Notes under the pieces: generated by a model
Told to the model about the DNA's origin: nothing
The model's database searches: none
The model's input: the letters and a program-made list of their open reading frames with translations, nothing else
In this document: one piece after another, positions 1-8,816 of the stretch
Layout: every line of letters begins with the position of its first letter
Position numbering within the stretch: the first letter of the stretch is position 1
Source: Tepidimonas sp.
GTDB taxonomy: Bacteria > Pseudomonadota > Gammaproteobacteria > Burkholderiales > Burkholderiaceae_C
Direction: 5' to 3'
Length of the DNA stretch: 25,173 bases
NCBI GenBank assembly: GCA_025054905.1
Contig: JANWZF010000189.1
Coordinates: 1 to 25,173, forward strand
Translations under genes and position numbers: made by a program

Positions 1-152
1 CCCGCCCACCGCCTTGAGCGCATCGGCCAGGCTCTTGGCCTCAAACGCCGCCCGCGGCGAGGCCAGCGCCTGCTCGGCCGTGATCACCCCCAGCGACACC
101 AGCGTCGCCAGTGCCGTGCCTTGCTTCAGCACGGCGCGTCGAGTCTGCTTCA
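1..152 (-). CDS. soxY: SoxY, thiosulfate-oxidation carrier protein (N-terminal part, cut by window edge)
   Basis: Only about the first 50 residues are inside the window. SoxY is the periplasmic carrier of the SoxYZ complex; in the family, sulfur intermediates are bound to a cysteine near the C-terminus, which is not visible here. The visible part has a Tat-like N-terminus (MKQTRRAVLKQG, then a hydrophobic stretch ending near ALAS) followed by the family-typical AFEAKSLADALKA segment. The ATG at 152 has a strong AAGGAG ribosome site a few bases upstream. It follows the small cytochrome c gene by 46 bases on the same strand, in the place soxY occupies in many betaproteobacterial sox clusters. 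Identification rests on a short sequence plus context; the frame stays open to base 1. Confidence 0.8.
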
Positions 153-198
153 TCACTTGCTCCTTGCAAAAGTTCCTTGCGGTACCGAACCCGGTATC

Positions 199-531
199 TT
201 ACTTTTCCGGCGCGCCAGCCAGAATCCACTCGGCCAGCGTCTTGGCGTCCGCATCACTCAGGTTGGCCTGGGCCGGCATCGGCACCGGGCCCCACTTGCC
301 CGAGCCGCCCTTCTTGATCGAGGCGGCCAGTTCCTCAGGCTTCATCCCTTTGTACTTTTCGGCAATGGCCTTGTAGGCCGGGCCCACCATTTTCTTGTCG
401 GCGCTGTGGCAGCTCATGCAGGCGCTCTTTTGGGCCAGCGCCTTGGCTGCCGCCGCGTCCATCGCGTGGGCGGAGGTGCTCAGGGCGGCCAGACCCGCCA
501 CCGCGGCCAACATGGTCATCACGTGCTTCAT
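199..531 (-). CDS. Small class I c-type cytochrome of the sox cluster
   Basis: A 110-residue periplasmic monohaem cytochrome c. It has a Sec signal peptide (hydrophobic stretch to about residue 23, ending AHA), one haem-binding CMSCH motif, and a likely methionine axial ligand in the PMPAQ segment, followed by the usual C-terminal helix (DADAKTLAEWIL). This is the cytochrome c-551/c-552 fold. The start at 531 is chosen over the ATG at 537 because the AGGAG site sits 6 bases before it but directly abuts the upstream one. It lies between soxD (118-base gap) and soxY (46-base gap). The position suggests it takes electrons from the Sox complex and passes them to a terminal oxidase; that role is inferred. 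Its sequence is not that of SoxX or SoxA. Confidence 0.85.
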   Translation of the reverse strand: MKHVMTMLAAVAGLAALSTSAHAMDAAAAKALAQKSACMSCHSADKKMVGPAYKAIAEKYKGMKPEELAASIKKGGSGKWGPVPMPAQANLSDADAKTLAEWILAGAPEK

Positions 532-649
532 CGTCATCTCCTGTCGCTTGCTTGCAAAGTGCCCTCGGGGCGGGCGTTGGTTAGAGAACAAAAATCGGAG
601 TCGGGTTCACCGCTGCCCCGTCAGCCGTGGCCGCGATGCACCCGATCCC

Positions 650-1468
650 TCAGCTCTTGGGAGCCAGCGGCCCCTTGCGCGGGGGCTTGGTGGTGTCCCA
701 GCCGCGCATCGGGCCAATCAGGCGCTGCTGCTCAAACAGGTTGCCATGCGCATCGCGCATGTAATCCGGCAACATCGACTTGATGTCGCCTTCGATCGGG
801 CAGTTGTTCATGCAGCGCGTGTTTTTCACGTCGGGCTTGCCACTGAACTTGTAGTTCGGCAGCCACATCCCGTGATCGGTCGTCATGCCATTGCGGTTGG
901 GCATGAGCTTTTGCACCTCGGCGATGTTTTGGTCGCTGAGGACGAAATTTTCCGGCAGGATGTCTCCCAGGTGCAGGATGTAGGCCACCACGCCATAGAC
1001 ATCTTCCACCGACAGCGATTTGGGTGCATTCCACGGCATCGCGCGGTTGATGTAGTCCCACAACGTGGAGATCGTCGGCACTTTCATCAGCGTGGTGCGC
1101 TGCGGGTAGTGCTTGTCCACGTGCAGGTTGGCCACACGCCCGGTCTCGATGTCTTTCTTGGTGGTGCCACCCACGATCGGCGTGAACACCTCGTTGGACT
1201 CGCCGAACTCACCGTGGCACGAGGCGCACTTTTCATCCCACACCTTCTGGCCATGCGCCACCGAGCCGGAACCTTTGGGCAACCCCTTGAAATCCGGCCG
1301 CACGTCAATGTCCCAGGCCTTGATCTCAGCCGGGGTGGGCGGGCGCCCCAGATGCGCCCAGGGCTTGTCGCCCTGGGCCTTGTTGGCGTGCGCGGCACCG
1401 GCAAAGCCCGCGGCGAGGACGGCGGCCGCAGCCACCGCACGAACGGTACGTTGAAAGCGCTTCATCAT
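650..1468 (-). CDS. soxD: SoxD, cytochrome c subunit of sulfane dehydrogenase
   Basis: A 272-residue periplasmic cytochrome that accepts electrons from the molybdenum subunit SoxC as it oxidises the sulfane sulfur bound to SoxY. There is a signal peptide (about residues 1-28, ending AHA), a CASCH haem motif at 81-85 and a likely axial methionine in RAMPWNAP near 144. The C-terminal third has the pattern expected of SoxD (DHGMWLPNYKFSG, then a CMNNC segment at 219-223), but no second CxxCH is present. The well-studied Paracoccus SoxD is longer and has two haems, so this is a short, single-haem form. The start ATG at 1468 shares one base with the soxC stop (TGATG); a second ATG follows at 1465. 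Translational coupling to soxC is likely. Confidence 0.88.
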   Translation of the reverse strand: MMKRFQRTVRAVAAAAVLAAGFAGAAHANKAQGDKPWAHLGRPPTPAEIKAWDIDVRPDFKGLPKGSGSVAHGQKVWDEKCASCHGEFGESNEVFTPIVGGTTKKDIETGRVANLHVDKHYPQRTTLMKVPTISTLWDYINRAMPWNAPKSLSVEDVYGVVAYILHLGDILPENFVLSDQNIAEVQKLMPNRNGMTTDHGMWLPNYKFSGKPDVKNTRCMNNCPIEGDIKSMLPDYMRDAHGNLFEQQRLIGPMRGWDTTKPPRKGPLAPKS

Positions 1469-2820
1469 CAGTACACCTGGACGTTGGAGACTTCGCCGTT
1501 TTCCGACACCAGCCAGCTCTGGATGGCGTTGTTGTGGTAGATCGAGCGCGTGCCGCGCACGGCGCGCAGCTGGTTGATCTTGGGCTGCACATAGCCGGTG
1601 GAGTCGATCGCGCGGCTCTGCAGGATGGCGGGCTTGCCGTCCCACACCCAGTCGAAATTGAAGCGTGTGAAGGCCTTGGGCAGGATGGGCTTTTCCAGAC
1701 GGGCCGGCCGCCAGGTGCGCCCCCCGTCGACCGAGACGTCCACCGCCTTGATGGTGCCGCGACCCGACCAGGCCAGACCGGAGATGTTGTAGTAGCCCTT
1801 GTCCAGCAGCGTCTGGCCCCCCGACGGCGTGGTGATCACGCTCTTGCACTCCTGGATGCCGCTGTATTGACGGTGCAGGCCGTTGGGCAGCAGGTCGATG
1901 TAGTGGATCGACTCGTCCTTGGTGCCCCAGGGCTTGTCCCCCACTTCGATACGGCGCAGGTACTTCACGGAGCTGACCGCCTGCACGCCCGGCACGATCA
2001 GGCGCAGCGGGTAGCCGTTTTCGGGGCGCAGCATTTCGCCGTTTTGCCCCCAGGCCACGATGACGTCATCCAGCGCCAGCTCGATCGGGATGGTGCGCGT
2101 CATCGAGGAGCCGTCAGCCCCTTCGGCCAGCACGTACTTGGCGCGCTTGCGGTCGATGCCGCACATGTCCAGCAGCGTCGACAGCAACACGCCGGTCCAC
2201 TCCGAGCAGCTGCACATGCCGTGCGTGTACTGCACGGTCGGCACCGCCACGTTGGCCCACTCCATCGCGGTGTTGGCGCCGCACTCCAGGAAGTGGATGC
2301 GCGACACGCTGGGCAGGCGCATCAGCTCGTCCATCGTGAAGACCCGCGGCCGCTTGATCAGCCCATCGTCGCCATGGATCATCAGGCGGTGCTGCGACGG
2401 ATCGATGTCCCACCAGCCCTGGTGGTGCCGCTCGAAATGCAGACCGCTGGGCGTGATGATGCCAAACAGTCCCTGCAGCGGGGTGAAGCTGACCGATGCC
2501 TGCGACACGCGCGTCAGACCCGGGCTCTCGCGGCGCTGCAGGTTGCTTTCCCACTTGCTCGGCATGCCATAGCCGCGCGCGGCCACGGGCTGACCCAGCC
2601 CGGTGGTGTGCTCGGGCAGCTTCAGGATGGCATCCTCACCCAGCGGGGCGGCGGCAGCCTTGCCGGCCGCCACGGTCGAAGCCGCGCCAGCCCCCATGGC
2701 CAGGGCCTTGGCCATGAAGCTGCGCCGCGCCTTGCGCGCCTTGTCCATCAGCTCGGGGCTGAGGTGGTTCTCCGGGGCAGGCAACACCCGGCCGATCACG
2801 TCGCGGAGATTGTCAGACAC
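1468..2820 (-). CDS. soxC: SoxC, molybdenum subunit of sulfane dehydrogenase (sulfite oxidase family)
   Basis: A 450-residue molybdopterin protein of the Sox(CD)2 sulfane dehydrogenase, which oxidises protein-bound sulfane sulfur in the periplasm so that thiosulfate can go fully to sulfate. The N-terminus carries a twin-arginine signal (ARRSFMAKAL, Arg pair near 32-33, then an alanine-rich stretch). The cysteine in FLECGAN near residue 180 is in the position of the Mo-ligating cysteine of the sulfite oxidase family, and the C-terminal part (DVSVDGGRTWRPA) is the Mo-co dimerisation domain. The GTG at 2820 is chosen because AAGGA lies 8 bases upstream and it makes an 8-base overlap (GTGTCTGA) with the end of soxR. 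An in-frame ATG at 2874 would run 54 bases further into soxR and is less likely. The stop shares a base with the soxD start. Confidence 0.93.
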   Translation of the reverse strand: MSDNLRDVIGRVLPAPENHLSPELMDKARKARRSFMAKALAMGAGAASTVAAGKAAAAPLGEDAILKLPEHTTGLGQPVAARGYGMPSKWESNLQRRESPGLTRVSQASVSFTPLQGLFGIITPSGLHFERHHQGWWDIDPSQHRLMIHGDDGLIKRPRVFTMDELMRLPSVSRIHFLECGANTAMEWANVAVPTVQYTHGMCSCSEWTGVLLSTLLDMCGIDRKRAKYVLAEGADGSSMTRTIPIELALDDVIVAWGQNGEMLRPENGYPLRLIVPGVQAVSSVKYLRRIEVGDKPWGTKDESIHYIDLLPNGLHRQYSGIQECKSVITTPSGGQTLLDKGYYNISGLAWSGRGTIKAVDVSVDGGRTWRPARLEKPILPKAFTRFNFDWVWDGKPAILQSRAIDSTGYVQPKINQLRAVRGTRSIYHNNAIQSWLVSENGEVSNVQVY

Positions 2821-3208
2821 TGGCTTGTTCCTTTGTATCGAGAGGGAAGACCGAGGAAAACCGATCGCCGTCACGCTGCGCCGAGCCTTGACGCGCCATC
2901 ACCTGCGCGGCGATGACGCGGCACAGATCCAGCGGTGCGCTGTCTGCCACCCGGTAAAACACCTGCGCCCCTTCACGTCGACGCACCAGCAGCCCGGCCT
3001 GATACAGCCGCCCCAGGTGGCGCGAGACGTTGGCCTGCGCCAGACCGGTGACCTGAATGATGTCGTTGACGCAGCGCTCCTCCTGGCACAGCGCGTGCAG
3101 GATGCGCAACCGCGCGGGTTCACCCAGCACACTGAAGACGCGACCCACCGACTCGAAGATCGGCTGCAGATCGCGTGCGCAGGTGCGGGGCGGGTGGTTG
3201 GAGCTCAC
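2813..3208 (-). CDS. soxR: SoxR, ArsR-family repressor of the sox operon
   Basis: A 131-residue winged-helix regulator of the ArsR/SmtB family, first gene of the sox operon. Recognition features are LGEPARLRILHAL near 28-40 and the helix-turn-helix VTGLAQANVSRHLGRLYQAGLL (about 53-74), then the wing RREGAQVFYRV. Cysteines occur at 10, 41, 46 and 96. Sox-type ArsR repressors sense sulfur through paired cysteines, so 41 or 46 together with 96 is a plausible persulfide pair (inference). The start is a GTG at 3208 with no clear ribosome site; no in-frame ATG lies upstream within reach. A dyad at 3218-3239 immediately upstream is the likely operator. This is not the SoxR of the MerR family that senses superoxide. 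Confidence 0.87.
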   Translation of the reverse strand: MSSNHPPRTCARDLQPIFESVGRVFSVLGEPARLRILHALCQEERCVNDIIQVTGLAQANVSRHLGRLYQAGLLVRRREGAQVFYRVADSAPLDLCRVIAAQVMARQGSAQRDGDRFSSVFPLDTKEQASV

Positions 3209-3217
3209 AGACGTGAC

Positions 3218-3239
3218 TATATGAGCAGTTGCGAATATA
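3218..3239 (-). promoter_or_regulatory. Probable SoxR operator (imperfect inverted repeat) in front of soxR
   Basis: Two 11-base half-sites, TATATGAGCAG and TTGCGAATATA, face each other with no spacer; 8 of 11 positions are complementary. AT-rich arms with a GC pair in each half resemble ArsR-family operators. The site ends 10 bases before the soxR GTG. A TATAGT hexamer reading toward soxR (3221-3216) overlaps the left arm, so a bound repressor would cover a possible -10 element. I see no convincing -35. Confidence 0.55.
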
Positions 3240-3312
3240 TTGATTAGTGTAAACCCTGATGCCCCGCCTGACCCGACTGGCCCGGCATCTCCGATCCGAC
3301 GAACGGCACGCT

Positions 3313-3993
3313 TCAGCCTTGCAGCACGCCGGCCTGCAGCCTTAACCGACGGTCGCAGCGCGCCGCCAACTGCTCATCGTGCGTGACGACCACAAACGCC
3401 GTGCCGCAGGCGCGCGCCAGCTGCAGCATCAAGTCAAACACCGCGGCGGCGGTTTCGCGATCGAGGTTGCCGGTGGGCTCGTCAGCCAGCACGCAGACCG
3501 GCTGGCCCACCAACGCCCGCGCCAGGGCCACGCGCTGGCGCTCTCCACCGGAAAGCTGCGCTGGACGGTGGCGCAGCCGCTCGCCCAGGCCGACGCGCTG
3601 GAGCCACTGGGCCGCGGCAGCGGCGGCCTCGGCGTACGGCTGGCGGCGGATCCACAAGGGCATGGCCACGTTGTCCTGCGCCGAAAATTCCGGCAGCAAG
3701 TGGTGAAATTGATAAACAAAGCCCAGCGCCCGGTTGCGCAGCCGCCCCTGTGCGGCCGGGGATAGCTGCTGCCAATCCTGCCCCCGCAGCAACACCCGCC
3801 CGCCGCTGGGCGCCTCCAGGCCGCCCAGCAGGTGCAGCAGTGTGCTCTTGCCCGACCCCGATGCCCCGACGATGGCCACCGTCTCACCGGCGCGCACGGT
3901 CAGCTCCACACCGCGCAGCACGCTGACGTCCAGCCCGCCTTCGCGAAAGCGCTTCGTCAGCGCCTGCGCCTGCAACACCACCGAGTCATTCAT
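3313..3993 (-). CDS. lolD: LolD, ATPase of the lipoprotein-releasing ABC transporter
   Basis: A 226-residue cytoplasmic ABC ATPase that powers release of outer-membrane lipoproteins from the inner membrane to the carrier LolA. Walker A is GASGSGKST (43-51), followed by the Q-loop region FVYQFHHLLPEF, the signature LSGGERQRVALARAL, Walker B CVLADEPTGNLD and the switch VVTHD. The FVYQFHHLLPEF segment is characteristic of LolD as opposed to related MacB-type ATPases. The start at 3993 matches the family N-terminus and overlaps the end of the permease gene by 8 bases, so the two are probably translated together. The frame is open upstream, but a longer start would lie deeper within the permease gene. 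The gap to soxR is about 100 bases. Confidence 0.93.
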   Translation of the reverse strand: MNDSVVLQAQALTKRFREGGLDVSVLRGVELTVRAGETVAIVGASGSGKSTLLHLLGGLEAPSGGRVLLRGQDWQQLSPAAQGRLRNRALGFVYQFHHLLPEFSAQDNVAMPLWIRRQPYAEAAAAAAQWLQRVGLGERLRHRPAQLSGGERQRVALARALVGQPVCVLADEPTGNLDRETAAAVFDLMLQLARACGTAFVVVTHDEQLAARCDRRLRLQAGVLQG

Positions 3994-5251
3994 GGCGCAG
4001 CGCCTCCGCCGGATCGACGCGGCTGGCACGCCAGCTCGGATACAAGGTGGCCGCAAAGGCCAGCGCCAGCGCCATCAAGGCGATTGGCACCACATCGCCA
4101 GCCTGCGGATCGCTGGGCATGCGGCTGATCAGGTAGATGTCCTGCGGCAGGAACGCCACCCCCAGCAGACGCTCCAGTGCCGGCACCAGCGTGTCGATGT
4201 GCAGCGCCACCCCCAAGCCCAACGCCAGCCCGGCCAGCGTGCCCACCACCCCCCCCACCGCCCCTTGCACGACGAAAATCGCCATCACGCTGGCGGGGCT
4301 GGCCCCCAGCGTGCGCAGGATGGCGATGTCGGCGCGCTTGTCGGTCACCGTCATGACCAGCGTGGAGACCAGATTGAACGCCGCTACGGCGACGATCAGC
4401 GTCAGAATGATGAACATCATGCGCTTTTCCAGCTGCACCGCGGCAAACCAGGTGCGGTTGGCGCGCGTCCAGTCGCGCACCACCACCCCGGATCCGGCCG
4501 CATCCAGCGCGGCCTGCAACTCGATGGCCACCGCGCGTGCGGCGTGCAGATCATCCAGACGCACACGCAGCCCGGTGGGCCCCTCCACGCGAAAGAGCCG
4601 CTGCGCATCCTGCAGATGCACCAGGGCCAGCGTCGCGTCGTATTCGTAGTGGCCGGAATCGAACAGCCCCACGACCGCGAGCTGGCGCAGCCGCGGCACC
4701 ACCCCCGCCGGCGACACCTGCCCCCCGGGCACAATCAGCGTAACGGCATCGCCCACGCCGACGCCCAGCTGACGCGCCAGCGCCGCACCGAGCACGACGC
4801 CAAAGGCCCCCGGCTGCAACTGGGCCAGGGCCGAGCCGGCCAGGTCAGCGCCCAGCGCGGTCACGCCCGGCTCCAGCGCCGGGTCGATGCCACGCACCAG
4901 CACCCCTTTCATGTCCTGACCGCGCGCCAGCAGACCTTGCTCGGCGATGAAAGGGGCACTGGCACGCACACGCGGATGCTGCTGCACCCGTGCCGCCAGC
5001 GCTTGCCAGTCGGCCAGGGCCGTCCCATCGGCCGACAGCAGCTCCACATGCGCCAGCACCCCCAGCATGCGGTCGCGCACCTCCTTCTGAAACCCGTTCA
5101 TCACCGACAGCACGATGATGAGCGCGGCTACCCCCAGCGCAATGCCCAGCATCGAAACGGCGCTGATGAAGGAGATGAACCCGTTGCGGCGCGCGGCACG
5201 GCCGGCGCGCGTGTAGCGCCAGCCGATCACGATTTCGTACGGTAACGGCAT
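3986..5251 (-). CDS. lolC: LolC/LolE-family permease of the lipoprotein-releasing ABC transporter
   Basis: A 421-residue inner-membrane permease of the FtsX/MacB superfamily, partner of LolD. It starts MPLPYEIVIGWRYTRA, the usual LolC/E opening, followed by a transmembrane helix (about 24-50), a large periplasmic domain of some 200 residues, and three C-terminal helices. The final helix runs into YPSWRASRVDPAEALRHE, the common C-terminal signature of these permeases. Only one permease gene is present next to lolD; the upstream neighbour points the other way. The transporter may therefore use a single LolC/E-type permease (sometimes called LolF), unless a second gene lies elsewhere. The start at 5251 is chosen on family length. 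LolC and LolE cannot be told apart firmly by eye. Confidence 0.9.
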   Translation of the reverse strand: MPLPYEIVIGWRYTRAGRAARRNGFISFISAVSMLGIALGVAALIIVLSVMNGFQKEVRDRMLGVLAHVELLSADGTALADWQALAARVQQHPRVRASAPFIAEQGLLARGQDMKGVLVRGIDPALEPGVTALGADLAGSALAQLQPGAFGVVLGAALARQLGVGVGDAVTLIVPGGQVSPAGVVPRLRQLAVVGLFDSGHYEYDATLALVHLQDAQRLFRVEGPTGLRVRLDDLHAARAVAIELQAALDAAGSGVVVRDWTRANRTWFAAVQLEKRMMFIILTLIVAVAAFNLVSTLVMTVTDKRADIAILRTLGASPASVMAIFVVQGAVGGVVGTLAGLALGLGVALHIDTLVPALERLLGVAFLPQDIYLISRMPSDPQAGDVVPIALMALALAFAATLYPSWRASRVDPAEALRHE

Positions 5252-5340
5252 GCAAACCCTTGGAAGATGGTGCCGAGCGCGATGGTAGCCGGTTTGCATC
5301 GCCGCCCAGGTGTCGATCGCGGACAATCGGGACCATGCGC

Positions 5341-6302
5341 ATGACCCGCCACTGGATCATCGCCCACGCCAGCACCGATGACCCCGCCTGGCAAGCCGAG
5401 CTGCCCGGGCTGGTGCTGCCCGGGCTGCAACGCTGGCTGGCGGCGGCCCGGGTCACGCTGGAAGGGCGGATCGAACCCGATGCCCTGTCCACCCCGCACG
5501 AGCAGGCGCTGGCGCGCGCGTTGGGCTGGCCGCTGCACCCCGACGGGGCCTACCCGTGGGCGGGCTGGCACGCCGGCCGCCGCGATGTGGCCTGCGCCTG
5601 GCTGCTGCCATGCCATTGGCAAATCAGCCTCGATCACATCGTGCTGCTGCCCCCCCAGGTGCTGCAGCTCAGCCCCCCGCACGCCGCAGCGCTGCGCAGC
5701 ACGTGGGCCGCACTGGCCGAAGCCGAAGGACTGACCCTGACCGACGGCGGCGCACCCTGGCGCTGGCTGGCCAGCGGTGCCTTGCTGGAGGGCTGGCGCA
5801 GCGCGAGCCTGCACCGCGTCGCGCACCGGCGGCTGGATCCGGCCTGGCAGCCCGGATCGCCCCACCCTGAGGCGCGCCGCTTGCGCCGCCTGCTGGAAGA
5901 AGCCGCGATGTTGTGGCACACCCACCCGGTCAACGAGGAGCGCACCGCCTGCGGCCTGCCTGCGATCAACGGCCTGTGGGTGGAAGGGGCCGGCCGGTGG
6001 GTGGGTGACGGCCCTGCTGCGGACGCTGCCGCGGTCATGCCGGTCGATGCGCTCAGCGAAGCGGTGCTGCGCGGCGACCTGGCCGCCTGGCGCGCCACGT
6101 GGCAGCGGTTGGATGCCGAGGTGTTGACCCCTGCGCTGCAAGCCGCCCAGGCCGACCAGCAACCGCGCTGGCTGACCTTGTGCGGCGAACGCGGCTGGCG
6201 CACCTGGTGCCTGGATCCGGCCACGGCCGCCCCGCCACCGCGCCGCTGGTGGCCCTGGCGCCGCACGGCCGCCCCAACGCCGACGGCATGGTGGCTGGGC
6301 CT

Positions 6303-6306
<4 letters not shown>
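5341..6306 (+). CDS. RpfE-like conserved protein (phosphoglycerate mutase-related annotation)
   Basis: A 321-residue protein of the family next to recJ in many beta- and gammaproteobacteria, called RpfE in the Xanthomonas rpf cluster and sometimes annotated as a cofactor-independent phosphoglycerate mutase relative. Its biochemical role is not established. The sequence is rich in Trp, Ala and Leu; typical segments are ITLDHIVLL-like QISLDHIVLLPP, LTDGGAPWRWLASG, a run of Arg/Leu leading to WHTHPVNEERTACGLPAINGLWVEGAGR, and a proline-rich C-terminus. No signal peptide or membrane helix is evident. ATG 5341 is preferred (GGGA 8-10 bases upstream) over the ATG at 5335. The stop overlaps the recJ start as ATGA, implying translational coupling. 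Confidence 0.75.
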
Positions 6307-8038
<1,732 letters not shown>

Positions 8039-8042
<4 letters not shown>

Positions 8043-8743
8043 GCACCCCCACCCTCGTGTGCCATGGGATCCCGATCCTGCACATCGACGAGGATCTGGT
8101 CGTGGTGGACAAGCCCGCCGGTCTGCTGGCGGTGCCGGGGCGAGGCCCGGACAAAGCCGACTGCGTGGTCAGCCGCGTGCGCACCGAAGTCCCCGATGCC
8201 CTGGTCGTGCACCGGCTCGATATGGACACGTCCGGGCTGATGGTGCTGGCGCGCGGTGCAGCGGCCCAGCGCCTGCTGTCCATCGCCTTCGCCGAGCGCC
8301 GGGTGGACAAGCGCTACCTCGCCGTGGTGGCCGGGGTGCCACTGCCGCCTGCGGAGGAAGGCCACTGGGGTGACATCCGGCTGCCCTTGGCGGTGGACTG
8401 GCCGCGCCGTCCTCGCAGCCGGGTTGACTTCCGCCATGGCAAACCCAGCCATACGCGCTGGCGACCGCAGGGCCTGGAGCATTGGGCTGGGTTGTGGGCC
8501 ACATGGCTGCAGCTGCAACCGATCACCGGACGCTCGCACCAGCTGCGCGTGCACCTGGCGGCGCTGGGACATCCCATCCTGGGTGATCCCCTGTATGCCC
8601 CGGCTGCCGTGCAACATGCCGCCCCGCGCCTGCTGCTGCATGCAGCGCGACTGGGGCTGCGCCATCCCCGCAGCGGACAGTGGCTGCAATGGGACAGCGC
8701 GGCGCCGTTTGCAAACCCCGCCCGATCCGCGACCAACGACTGA
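8039..8743 (+). CDS. rluA: RluA, pseudouridine synthase for 23S rRNA and tRNA
   Basis: A 234-residue RluA-family pseudouridine synthase. The catalytic motif HRLDMDTSGL has its aspartate at about residue 61. Other RluA-specific features are VVDKPAGLLAVPGRG near 22-36, LPLAVDWPRRPRSRVDF (the RluA-type DWP-RP segment), and PITGRSHQLRVHLAALGHPILGD. These resemble E. coli RluA, which modifies U746 of 23S rRNA and U32 of several tRNAs, more than RluC or RluD, and there is no N-terminal S4 domain. The GTG start at 8039 overlaps the recJ stop (GTGA), so translation is probably coupled. Transfer of the substrate range from E. coli is inference. Confidence 0.9.
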
Positions 8744-8816
8744 AGCGATCCAGTCCAGCTGGCGACCCCCAACGCCGTTTCACGATTTTGACACGTGGGG
8801 CGATCACGATTGATGC

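Noticed and set aside
2821..2874. Longer soxC with ATG at 2874
   Set aside because: The extra 18 residues lie wholly in soxR, and the GTG at 2820 has a better-placed ribosome site and a normal overlap.
3258..3289. GATGCC/GGCATC hairpin after lolD
   Set aside because: Six-pair stem, 20-base loop and only three T residues nearby; too weak to call a terminator.
8788..8793. TTGACA in front of the glycosyltransferase gene
   Set aside because: A perfect -35 hexamer, but no acceptable -10 at 16-18 bases and the start codon is too close for a normal promoter.
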